Positions 44,658-53,390 of a stretch of 64,000 nucleotides of DNA are shown here, piece by piece. A program made the translations under genes and the position numbers. Source of the stretch: BOG-908 sp963692875 (lineage in GTDB: Bacteria; Pseudomonadota; Alphaproteobacteria; Acetobacterales; Acetobacteraceae); contig OZ240673.1 in NCBI GenBank assembly GCA_965198755.1, forward strand, positions 1,922,001 to 1,986,000, written 5' to 3'. Within the stretch, counting starts at the first letter, position 1; each line of letters begins with the position of its first letter. The notes beneath the pieces are model-generated. The model made no database searches. It worked only from the letters and a program-made list of their open reading frames with translations, and was not told where the DNA came from.

Positions 44658-45376
44658 CGAGAAGTCCCCCAACGAATGATCTGCAACCGCAATCGAACCG
44701 CAGCGCAGGCGATTGCCTGCCGTAACGGCCTTCAGCAAACGATAATGTTTTTGTGACAGAGGGGAACCTTAAACCCGCAAGCTAAAACGGAACGGGCACG
44801 TGCTGTTGCCGTTCGGCAACGCCCACCGTCGCAAAGGCCGCATTTCGTTGCATTTACGTCACAACGCCGCTGCGGCGGTCCCGGGGTCCTCAGGATCGCC
44901 GCAGAATACCGTGTCCGGATTTGCCGCACGGCGCGCACTTGCCCGCCAGCTTCGCCCCGCCGCAACCTCTGCCCGGCCCGGCCGGCGGCAGGCACCGGTC
45001 GAGCCGCACCGGCCATGCCGGCAGCTGCCGCCGGCCGGCCAGCAGACCGGAGACGCAGGGCAACACGCCCGCAGCGAACCTGCAAAAGCGGCTAAACGCG
45101 GCGTGCGCGACCCCGAAGCCGCCGCGCCGGCCTTCACGACGCTGGCGGCAACTTTCCCCACCACCACGCACCGGCGAGCCTACGCCAAACGGCGGCGGCA
45201 CCCGCTTGCGGCACCACCGTGCTGGGCGGACGATGCCTGATCCAGCCAGGCCGCAAGCCCTGCGGTGCCGGTGCCGGACCAGGTCAGCAGCGCGGTAAAG
45301 GGCCGCGAGGCTTGTGTTGCGCCGGTGGGCCGTCTGGCCGAGCGTGTGGGTGGAGTAGCGGCCGGCATCCAGGTAG
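44658..45376. other. gene-poor gap upstream of receptor 2
   Basis: Roughly 720 bases between the receptor start and a repeat half. A minus-strand stretch near 45185-45300 reads SRPFTALLTWSGTGTAGLAA, then LDQA, and looks protein-like but has no clear start or continuation, so it may be a gene fragment. I cannot support a gene here. Confidence 0.4.
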
Positions 45377-45452
45377 GAAGCAAGCAGTTCTTTTTTGAAA
45401 AAAAAGAACCAAAAAACTTTTGCTACTGGAGGTGCGCGTTGCGGCAATGCAC
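45377..45452. repeat. palindromic intergenic element, left half
   Basis: GTTC-type arm (AGTTCTTTTTTG / AAAAAAAAGAACC), AAAAAACTTTTGCTACTGG and core GTGCGCGTTGCGGC. The matching right half is not adjacent but lies beyond the DUF1289 gene at 45790. Confidence 0.8.
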
Positions 45453-45523
45453 GCGGCGGACCTGACGCTGTGTGCTGTTTTTGTTTGGGACGAGGCTCCG
45501 ATCGCTGGGCGCGATACTATCTG

Positions 45524-45703
45524 ATGAGCATGGTCGCTTCCCCCTGCATCAAGCTCTGCGTCATGGATGACACATCCGGGCTGTGCACCGGATGCTGGCG
45601 AACGCTGGCCGAGATCGGTGCCTGGAGCAGCATGACCGAGGAGGAACAGCGTCGCGTCATCGCGGCGCGAGCGTCCAGACAAGACGGGACCGTCGCGCCT
45701 TGA
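45524..45703 (+). CDS. DUF1289 cysteine-rich small protein
   Basis: A 59-residue protein with the DUF1289 motif: SPCIKLCVMDD, GLCTGCWRTLAEIGAWSS and EEQRRVIAAR. The four cysteines (CIKLC and CTGC) probably bind a metal. The family is widespread in proteobacteria and of unknown function. It lies between the two halves of a palindromic element. ATG 45524 or ATG 45530 may start it. Confidence 0.85.
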   Translation: MSMVASPCIKLCVMDDTSGLCTGCWRTLAEIGAWSSMTEEEQRRVIAARASRQDGTVAP

Positions 45704-45789
45704 GGCGCTTGCGCCTGAACCAACGCAAGCAAAAGCATTCGCGCGCACTGCAGCGCAAACCTGAAACACCACGCACCAACCCGGCACAC

Positions 45790-45847
45790 CCCAAGGGAAC
45801 AAAAGTTTTTTGGTTCTTTTTTTCAAAAAAGAACCGCTTGCCTTGCC
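45790..45847. repeat. palindromic intergenic element, right half
   Basis: CCAAGGGAACAAAAGTTTTTTG then GTTCTTTTTTTC / AAAAAAGAACC and the terminus CGCTTGCCTTGCCC. It ends 13 bases before the oxyR ATG. A decayed core is visible just upstream at about 45722-45789. Confidence 0.82.
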
Positions 45848-45860
45848 CTGCTCCCACCTC

Positions 45861-46757
45861 ATGACCCTACAAGACCTACGCTACGTCGTAGCCCTCGCCG
45901 AACACGGTCATTTCGGCCGCGCCGCCGCGGCGTGCGACATCGCGCAATCCACCCTCAGCACGCAGATCAAGAACCTAGAATCCCAGCTCGGTGTCACGCT
46001 GTTCGAGCGCACGACCAAGTCGGTGAACGTCACCGCCGTCGGCGCCGAGATCGCCGGCCGCGCGCGTGCGGTGCTGGCGGAGGTGGACGCCATCATGAGC
46101 GTCGGCCAGCACATTGCGGGGCCGCTGACCGGCGCCTTCAGCCTCGGCGTCATCCCCACGCTCGGGCCCTACGTGCTGCCGTGGCTCGTGCCGGCGCTGA
46201 ACAGGGCGTATCCGGCGCTGCGGCTGGTGCTCCGCGAGGACCTGACCGATCCGCTGCTGGAAAGGCTTGGGTCGCACCGGCTGGATGCGGCCCTGGTAGC
46301 CCTGCCGGTCCCCGACGACCGCCTGGAGACGCTGCCCCTGTTCGACGAACCCTTCTGGTTCGCCGAGCCGAAGGGCCGCAAGCCCGCCGCCACCAAGGCC
46401 ATGACGGAGGACGATTTGCGCGGCCAGCCCTTGCTTCTGCTGACCGAGGGCCATTGCCTGCGCGACCAGGCGCTGGCGATCTGCGGCACCGCCGACCGCG
46501 AGGCGGAGGGGGATTTCCGCGCCACCAGCCTGGAGACTATCCTGCAGATGGTGGCCACCGGCATGGGAAGCACGCTGCTGCCGGCGATGGCGTGCGGGGA
46601 GGCGCGCGCGCGTTCGGTCTCGACGCGCAAGCTGGCAGACGGCGTCGGGCGCCGCATCGGGCTGGTCTGGCGCCGCAGCTACCCCAGGCCGCGAGACATC
46701 CACCTGCTGGCGCGCACGCTGTGCGACCATTTGCCGGCGAGCGTGCGGCCGGTTTGA
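45861..46757 (+). CDS. oxyR: OxyR peroxide-sensing regulator
   Basis: A 298-residue LysR-type regulator. The helix-turn-helix is at residues 5-60 (LRYVVALAEHGHFGRAAAAC, TLSTQIKNLESQLG). The redox cysteines sit at exactly Cys199 and Cys208 (GHCLRDQALAIC), the same numbers as in E. coli OxyR, so it can form the activating disulphide with peroxide. It precedes katG on the same strand with an element between, so OxyR control of katG is expected. Confidence 0.92.
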   Translation: MTLQDLRYVVALAEHGHFGRAAAACDIAQSTLSTQIKNLESQLGVTLFERTTKSVNVTAVGAEIAGRARAVLAEVDAIMSVGQHIAGPLTGAFSLGVIPTLGPYVLPWLVPALNRAYPALRLVLREDLTDPLLERLGSHRLDAALVALPVPDDRLETLPLFDEPFWFAEPKGRKPAATKAMTEDDLRGQPLLLLTEGHCLRDQALAICGTADREAEGDFRATSLETILQMVATGMGSTLLPAMACGEARARSVSTRKLADGVGRRIGLVWRRSYPRPRDIHLLARTLCDHLPASVRPV

Positions 46758-46765
46758 AGCCGGGC

Positions 46766-46905
46766 GAGCAAGAAAGGCCTTCTTTTCTGAAGAAAAGAAG
46801 CAAAAGACTTTTATCCCTGCTGTCGCGGAGGTTTCTGCAGCGTGTACCCCGGGAAACAAAAGTTTTTTGGTTCTTTTTTTCAAAAAAGAACTGCTTGCTT
46901 TCTTG
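46766..46905. repeat. palindromic intergenic element, full copy
   Basis: CTTC-type left arm (CTTCTTTTCTG / AGAAAAGAAG), AAAGACTTTTATCCC, core GCTGTCGCGG, CCCGGGAAACAAAAGTTTT, then GTTCTTTTTTTC / AAAAAAGAAC and CTGCTTGC. It starts 8 bases after the oxyR stop, between oxyR and katG. Confidence 0.92.
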
Positions 46906-47074
46906 CCTGTTCATCGTCCCGGTCGATCAAACATCTCCCGCCAATCGATTTCCCAACGGACCACGCCTGCGCTAGGTTAGGTTCGTCGAAATCAGCGGGC
47001 CTGTGTCCCTGCCATCCTGCCCTCACCGGCGGGCGCAAGGCAGGCGGACCAGACCACGTGGCAGGAGAGACAAC

Positions 47075-49279
47075 ATGGACGGAATGACGGACAACGCGAC
47101 GGGTCAGTGCCCGGTCGCACACGGCAGCGCCCCGGCCGCGCGCAAGAGCGCCCGCAAGGGCAGCAACCGTGACTGGTGGCCGCAGTCGCTGAGCCTGCAG
47201 ACGCTCAGCCAGCATTCGCCGCGCGCCAACCCGCTGGGCGCCGAGTTCGACTACGCCGAGGCGTTCAAGACGCTCGACCTCGACTCGGTGATTGCCGACC
47301 TGCACGCCCTGATGACCGACTCGCAGGAGTGGTGGCCGGCCGATTTCGGCCATTACGGCGGCCTGTTCATCCGCATGGCCTGGCATAGCGCCGGCACCTA
47401 CCGCACCATAGACGGCCGGGGCGGCGCCGGCGGCGGACAGCAGCGTTTCGCACCGCTCAACAGCTGGCCGGACAACGCGAACCTGGACAAGGCGCGCCGG
47501 CTGCTGTGGCCCATCAAGCAGAAATACGGCCAGGCGCTGTCCTGGGCAGACCTGTTCGTGCTGACCGGCAACGTCGCGCTGGAGTCGATGGGCTTCAAGA
47601 CGTTCGGCTTCGCCGGCGGCCGCGCCGACACCTGGGAGCCGGAGGAGCTCTACTGGGGCCCCGAGGGCACCTGGCTCGGCGACGAGCGCTACAGCGGCGA
47701 GCGGCAGCTCGATAACCGCCTCGGCGCGGTGCAGATGGGCCTGATCTACGTCAACCCGGAAGGCCCGAACAGCAACCCCGACCCGCTCGGCTCGGCGCGC
47801 GACATCCGCGAGACCTTCGCACGCATGGCGATGAACGACGAGGAGACCGTGGCCCTGGTCGCCGGCGGCCACACCTTCGGCAAGACGCACGGCGCGGGCG
47901 ACCCGTCCTTCGTGGGCCCCGAGCCTGAGGGCGCCGTGATCGAGGACATGGGCCTCGGCTGGCGCAGCAAGCACGGCACCGGCCACGGCGCCGACGGCAT
48001 CACCTCGGGCCTGGAAGTCACCTGGTCGCAGACGCCGGTGCAGTGGAGCAACCACTACTTCGATAACCTGTTCAAGTACGAGTGGGAGCTGACCAAGAGC
48101 CCGGCCGGCGCCTGGCAGTGGCAGGCCAAGGACGCCGAAGCCAGCATCCCGGACGCGCATGATCCCACCAAGAAGCGTTTGCCGACGATGCTGACCTCGG
48201 ACATCGCCCTGCGCGCAGACCCGGCCTACGAGAAGATCTCGCGCCGCTTCTACGAAAACCCGGACGAGTTCGCCGACGCCTTTGCCCGCGCGTGGTTCAA
48301 GCTGACACACCGCGACATGGGTCCGGTCCAGCGCTACCTGGGCAAGCTGGTACCCACGGAGACGCTGATCTGGCAGGACCCGATCCCCGCCGTGGACCAC
48401 GCGCTGGTCGACGCGCAGGACGTGGACGCGCTGAAGGCGCAGATCTTCGCCACCGGCCTCTCGGTTGGCGAGCTGGTCCGCACCGCCTGGGCATCGGCGG
48501 CCACGTTCCGTTTCTCCGACAAGCGCGGCGGGGCCAACGGCGCGCGCATCCGGCTGGAGCCGCAGAAGAACTGGAAGGTCAACAACCCGGCCGAGCTGGC
48601 CTCCGTGCTGCAGAAGCTCGAGGGCGTGCAGAGCTCCTTCAACGCGCAGGCATCCGGCGGCAAGAAAGTCTCGCTGGCCGACCTGATCGTGCTCGGCGGC
48701 ACCGCGGCGGTGGAAAAGGCGGCCAAGGACGCCGGCAGCGACGTGCGCGTGCCGTTTACCCCGGGCCGGATGGACGCCACCCAGGAGCAGACCGACGCCG
48801 TGTCGTTTGCACCGCTGGAGCCCAAGGCAGACGGCTTCCGCAACCACTACGAGGGTTTCCAGTTCATGGCGCCCGAGGAAGCGCTGGTGGACAAGGCCGA
48901 ACTGATGCGGCTGAGCGGGCCTGAGATGACGGTGCTGGTGGGCGGCCTGCGCGTGCTGGGTGCCAACTCCGGCGAGTCTAAGCACGGCGTGTTCACCAAC
49001 CGCGTCGGCCAGCTGACGAACGACTTCTTCGTCAACCTGATCGACACGAAGACGGAGTGGCAGCCGACAGAGTCCGAGAACGCGTATGTCGGCCGCGACC
49101 GCACGACCAAGGAAGAGAAGTGGACCGGCACACGGGTCGACCTGATCTTCGGCTCGCACTCACAGATGCGCGCGCTGGCCGAGGTGTATGCCTGCAAGGA
49201 CTCGCAGCCGAAGTTCGTTCGCGATTTCGTCGCCGCGTGGACAAAGGTCATGAACGCCGACCGCTTCGACATCGCGTAA
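47075..49279 (+). CDS. katG: catalase-peroxidase
   Basis: A 734-residue bifunctional catalase-peroxidase. The haem-side residues are Arg100, Trp103 and His104 (IRMAWHSAGTYR) and the proximal haem ligand is His266 (GGHTFGKTHGAG). The covalent adduct partners are Trp103, Tyr225 and Met251, with spacings of 122 and 26 that match M. tuberculosis KatG, so catalase activity should be intact. AGGAGA precedes ATG 47075. A strong terminator follows. OxyR control is likely. Confidence 0.97.
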   Translation: MDGMTDNATGQCPVAHGSAPAARKSARKGSNRDWWPQSLSLQTLSQHSPRANPLGAEFDYAEAFKTLDLDSVIADLHALMTDSQEWWPADFGHYGGLFIRMAWHSAGTYRTIDGRGGAGGGQQRFAPLNSWPDNANLDKARRLLWPIKQKYGQALSWADLFVLTGNVALESMGFKTFGFAGGRADTWEPEELYWGPEGTWLGDERYSGERQLDNRLGAVQMGLIYVNPEGPNSNPDPLGSARDIRETFARMAMNDEETVALVAGGHTFGKTHGAGDPSFVGPEPEGAVIEDMGLGWRSKHGTGHGADGITSGLEVTWSQTPVQWSNHYFDNLFKYEWELTKSPAGAWQWQAKDAEASIPDAHDPTKKRLPTMLTSDIALRADPAYEKISRRFYENPDEFADAFARAWFKLTHRDMGPVQRYLGKLVPTETLIWQDPIPAVDHALVDAQDVDALKAQIFATGLSVGELVRTAWASAATFRFSDKRGGANGARIRLEPQKNWKVNNPAELASVLQKLEGVQSSFNAQASGGKKVSLADLIVLGGTAAVEKAAKDAGSDVRVPFTPGRMDATQEQTDAVSFAPLEPKADGFRNHYEGFQFMAPEEALVDKAELMRLSGPEMTVLVGGLRVLGANSGESKHGVFTNRVGQLTNDFFVNLIDTKTEWQPTESENAYVGRDRTTKEEKWTGTRVDLIFGSHSQMRALAEVYACKDSQPKFVRDFVAAWTKVMNADRFDIA

Positions 49280-49317
49280 GGTCAAGCTTAGAGGCCTGAG
49301 GACGGCTCGAGGTGAGT

Positions 49318-49360
49318 GAGGGGGCGGCATCTTCCGGGGTGCCGCCCCCTCTCTTTGTCT
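49318..49360 (+). terminator. intrinsic terminator after katG
   Basis: A 12-base perfect stem GAGGGGGCGGCA / TGCCGCCCCCTC, ten-base loop, followed by TCTTTGTCT. It lies 38 bases after katG. Confidence 0.85.
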
Positions 49361-49396
49361 GGGCTGTGCATCGGGCTCTCGGTGTTGCTGGAGACG

Positions 49397-49535
49397 AAGC
49401 AAGCAAGCGGTTCTTTTTTGAAAAAAAGAACCAAAAAACTTTTGTTCCCTGGGTTGTGCCGTGCCGGATAGGTCCGCGACAGCCGTGACAAAAGTCTTTT
49501 GCTTCTTTTCTTCAGAAAAGAAGGCCTTACCTTGC
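49397..49535. repeat. palindromic intergenic element, full copy
   Basis: GGTTC-type left arm, AAAAAACTTTTGTTCCCTGG, core GTCCGCGACAGCCGTGAC, AAAAGTCTTTTG, then CTTCTTTTCTTC / AGAAAAGAAG and GCCTTACC. Nearly identical to the copy at 26824-26957, which suggests recent spread or strong conservation. Confidence 0.92.
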
Positions 49536-49830
49536 TCCCGCACGCTCAAGGCGACGGCGGCGACCAGTGGCCGCGCTGGCACCCTTGATGGTGAAACCGT
49601 CGGACCTCACGTTCGCCGTGCAGGTGAGCTGGCATCGCCCATGCAGGCCGCGGTGCGCGGGTGACGCCGCTTGGAATCAGTCGCGAGCGGCCCGGCTGCC
49701 GGCAGACCTCGCGGAAGCCGGTCGGGCCGGCAACCAAGTCTGCAGGTGCGGAACCTTCGCCTTACATAACGGTTTCATACTTTGTCGACACGACATTCCA
49801 CTGCAACAACCAGCCTTGACCGGAGCGAAC

Positions 49831-50328
49831 GTGAAACTTTCTGCAATGACCACCGCGACCCTGGCCGCAGCACTCTGGAGCTCCTCATCGTTCGCCCAGA
49901 CCGACATGATGGCGATGTCGCACAACAGCGCTGCCAACCAGCTCGGCGTGCTGGAATATTGTCAGGCACAAGGCTACACCGACGCCAGTGCGGTGACTGC
50001 GCAGAAGGGTGTCATCGCAAGGATGCCCGCCTATTCGGGCTCCACCGAAGCCGCGGAAGCGTCTGGCAAACAGGGCACGATCACCGGTGCCGGCACCACA
50101 ATGTCGCTGTCTGACATGGCGACGAAAAGCAACAGCACCGAGGCAGTCCTGTGCCAGAAGATGGCGGACAACACAAAACAGGTTGCTGCGTCCAACCAGG
50201 CTGCCTTCGGTCCCGGGGGCATGCCGAACATGCCGGCGATGCCTGGTGGCATGCCCTCCGGAATGCCTGCGATGCCCGGCGGCATGCCGACGATGCCGGG
50301 CATGCCGGCAGCCCCGCCGACTCACTGA
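49831..50328 (+). CDS. secreted protein with Met-Pro-Gly-rich tail
   Basis: A 165-residue exported protein starting at GTG 49831, which has GGAG 5 bases upstream. Signal peptide residues 1-23 (ending SSSSFA-Q). The mature part has NQLGVLEYCQAQGYTDASAV and a second cysteine (VLCQKM). The last 40 residues repeat MPGGMP/MPAMP motifs, giving an extended Met/Pro/Gly tail. Methionine-rich tails sometimes bind copper, but no copper genes are nearby. The family is not recognised with certainty. Confidence 0.65.
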   Translation: MKLSAMTTATLAAALWSSSSFAQTDMMAMSHNSAANQLGVLEYCQAQGYTDASAVTAQKGVIARMPAYSGSTEAAEASGKQGTITGAGTTMSLSDMATKSNSTEAVLCQKMADNTKQVAASNQAAFGPGGMPNMPAMPGGMPSGMPAMPGGMPTMPGMPAAPPTH

Positions 50329-50476
50329 CATAGGCAGGCGGCGCCGGGGCTGAGAAAGCGAACGGTTCTTCCCTGCATCACGATGTCCAGGACGCAGCGC
50401 GACATGCACGAGAGTGCCAGGCTGGTGAACCGGATCGAGGATGCACGCACGGAGAGTCTGCTGATGGGAGTGGCGC

Positions 50477-50537
50477 GCTAGAGCGTTTCCGATTTCTTTG
50501 GATCGATAAACAGGCCGGAAAACGCTCTAGCTTTTTG
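50477..50537. terminator. palindrome with T-tract, possible terminator
   Basis: GCTAGAGCGTTTCC (from 50477) pairs with GGAAAACGCTCTAGC, separated by about 26 bases and followed by TTTTTG. It may terminate the secreted-protein gene. Similar TAGAGCGTTTTCC palindromes recur in many alphaproteobacterial genomes as I recall, so it may instead be a REP-type repeat. Confidence 0.55.
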
Positions 50538-50605
50538 TTTGGCGAGCATCTGTATCCGACGGGCGACCCCGTTTGGTCGGAAGATGCTATAGACAAACGG
50601 AAGAA

Positions 50606-50744
50606 ATAAAGGCCTGCTTTTTTGAAAAAAGCAGCAAAAAACTTTTGGTCCTGCTGTCGCGGAGCTTCCTTCAGCGGATACTCCAGGGACCAAAAGTTTT
50701 TTGGTTCTTTTTTTCAAAAAAGAACCGCCTTGCCTTGCCTTGCC
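50606..50744. repeat. palindromic intergenic element, full copy
   Basis: CTGC-type left arm (CCTGCTTTTTTG / AAAAAAGCAG), AAAAAACTTTTGGTCC, core GCTGTCGCGG, GGGACCAAAAGTTTTTTGG, then TTCTTTTTTTC / AAAAAAGAACC and CGCCTTGCCTTGCC. It lies downstream of the export operon's last gene. Confidence 0.92.
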
Positions 50745-50777
50745 TAGCGCCGAGCAGCCCGGCTGCACGACATGCGG

Positions 50778-53228
50778 CTACTCATACCGAAGCGCCCGCG
50801 CCGGCTCGGATCGGGCCACGCTCCACGACTGGCCGGACACCGTGACGACAGAGATCACCAGCGCGCCCACCATCGCTGCTAGAAAGTAGCCCGGCGACAG
50901 CGCGATGCGTTGATCATAGCCCGAAAGCCAGCTGCGCATCGCGACCCAGGAAAGCGGCGCGGCGAGCAGGCAGGCAAGCAGCACCGGCCGGATGAACTGC
51001 CCGATGAGCAGCAGCAGCACGTCGCGCGTCGAGGCGCCCAGCACTTTGCGTATGCCGATCTCTTGCGTGCGCCGCGCCGCACTGAACGTGGCAAGCCCAA
51101 ACAGACCGAGGCAGGCAATGGAGATGGCGAGCGCAGCGCCGATCGCGAACAGCCGGGCACGCTGTTCATCGGGCCGGTAGAAGCTCGACAGCCGGTCTTC
51201 GACCAGCTGTGCTCTGAACGGCTCGTCGGGCGCGACCTCGCGCAACGCGGCTTTCAGCCGTTGCACGACGTCGTCCCGGCTGACGCCGCGGAAGCGAACT
51301 ACGGCAGGAGCGTTCTCCAGCGAACGCGTGTTCTCGAGGTAGAAACTCGGTTGAACGGGCGCACGCGGGGACGCGAAGCGCACGTTCTGCACCACCCCGA
51401 TGATGGTCAGGTCCATCCCGCGCCCGTTCGGACGGCCGACCCGGAAATGCTGTCCCACTGCGGCTTGCGGGCTGGCGTATCCCAAAGCCGACAGCGCACG
51501 TTCGTTGATGACCGTGCCGAGCTTCAACTCTCCTGCCGGTGCCATGGCGATGTCGTCGGACCGGTGGGACGGGTCGAACGTGCGGCCCGCTAGCACTTGT
51601 ATGCCGTAGGTTGCGAAGTAGTCGGCTGCGACCGTCTCCTGCCCGAGGCTCGGCTGCTGTCCCAGAAGGCCGGGCCGTTCGACAGTGGTGTCGTTCTGGT
51701 TCAGGTCGTTGGGCACACGGTCGGACTCGGTTGCCATGACGACGCCCGGTATCTGGCGGAAGCGATCCAGGATGGCCGCCTGGCGTTCGGCACCCGAGCC
51801 GGCCGAGAGGCTGAGGACGAGGATCAGCCCTTGCCGGTCGAAGCCACGGTCGGCGAGGCGGACGAACTCCGCCTGCGCGCCGATGACGAGCGTGCAGATC
51901 GAGATCGTTATCGCCGCCACGAACTGCAGGAGCACCAGGTTCGAGCGCAGTGCGGCACCGACCCTGCCGCCTGAGGAGCTTTTGGATCCCGCCAAGGAGG
52001 TGGTCGGAGGATGTCCCGACAGCACGACGGCCGGATAAATGCCTGCACCCAGGCCCACGCCCAGCGCGAGGAGGACCAGCAGCGGCAACAACGATCCGTA
52101 GTCGATGCGAACCGACCATCCGCCGATGGCGTTTGTGACAGGTATCGCAAGTTCCACCAGCGCCAGTCCTATCAGGACCGCGATGGAAACCAGCACGAGC
52201 GCCTCGATGAGGAATTGCGCCACCAGCATCGCTCGTGTGGCGCCGACTACTTTGCGAAGCCCCACCTCGCGCGCGCAAGGAGGCACGTGCCGTCGCCAGA
52301 TTGACGTAGTTGATGATCGCCATGAACAGCGCCAATACCGCGACGGCCTCGAGGCCGTAGACTAGGCGCCGGTCGGTGGCTGGCGCGCCTCCGATGACGG
52401 TCACGTCGTGGAAGTGAACGTCGGCGAGCGGAACGAGGGACAGGGCGTAACGTTCGGATGCTCGGCTTACGCTCTGACCGAAGCTGGCATTCCCCACACG
52501 CCGATCGACAAAAACTCTTAGCCCGGCGGCAACCGCGTCCGCATCTGCCTGGTTACGAAGCGGAGCCACGTAATCTCGGACGTATCAAACCACTGCCGTG
52601 AAAAATGCGCATCGATCGCCGGTGTGAAAGGCAGCAGCATCGAAATATCCAGTGTGCTATCAGGCGGCATGTTCTGCAGAATCGCCGAAACCGTATATAG
52701 ACGCTTGAGATCTCCCTGGCCGACGATGAAAGTCTTGCCGATTGCGTCGACGGTATCGAAATACTTCAGTGCCGTGGCTTCGGTGATCACGGCTGAAAAA
52801 GCCGAGCTCAGCGCCTGAGCGCGTACGCCCGTCCGCATCGGCAGCCGAACGACATCCAGGAAGTTGGGATCGACATAGCTGAGCAATTGCCGTTCGGCGA
52901 TCGGCCCGGCCGTCACGACGACCCGTTGGTCGCGCATCCGGGTTCCAGCCTCGACCTCAGGAAAGTCGGTCTGGAGCTGGTCCAGGATACCCAGGCTGCT
53001 GTATGCCAACTCGCTGGGGGCTAGGCCGGGAAGAGTCCAAGTCGTGTCGAGCCGGTCGATGTGACCGGCATCAGGTATCCATCGGTCGAAACCGCGCTCG
53101 TAATCCACCACGAGCATGAGGGTGATGAACACCGCGATACCTACACCGAGGCCCAGCATGTTCAGCACGGTGTAGAGGGGCTGCTTCTGCGCAGATCGGT
53201 AGAAGGAAAGCAGGATATGGGAAAGCAT
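50778..53228 (-). pseudogene. ABC export permease, broken by two compensating shifts
   Basis: A paralog of the intact 822-residue permease at 54886-57354. It starts MLSHILLSFYRSAQKQPLYT with a first helix. The frame changes near 52557 (WLRF then RNQADADAV, one base missing) and again near 52268, where a CG pair seems missing in a run of CG repeats (SLRAR then EVGLRKVVGATRAML); the second change restores the original frame. The C-terminal FtsX-like domain is intact. The middle part (about 95 codons) is out of frame, so no normal product is expected unless this is a sequence error. Without the shifts it would be a full-length FtsX/MacB permease of about 817 residues. Confidence 0.8.
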
Positions 53229-53390
53229 CTTGCCTCGCAGTATCTCGGTGTCTCGCCTGCGTCTTGCAGGTCAGTGGGCAGCACGCCGCCCGCGCGCTCG
53301 ATGCAGGCTTGCAGCTTCCGATGCGCCAGGCCGTCCCTCGCGAACGGCACCTGCAGAGCCGCCGTGCCAAGCCGCGGACGTGTACGCCGC

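Noticed and set aside
44766..45240. Long overlapping frames in the GC-rich stretch upstream of receptor 2
   Set aside because: No frame has a ribosome site, recognisable domain or consistent third-position GC pattern; they look like chance frames in GC-rich DNA.
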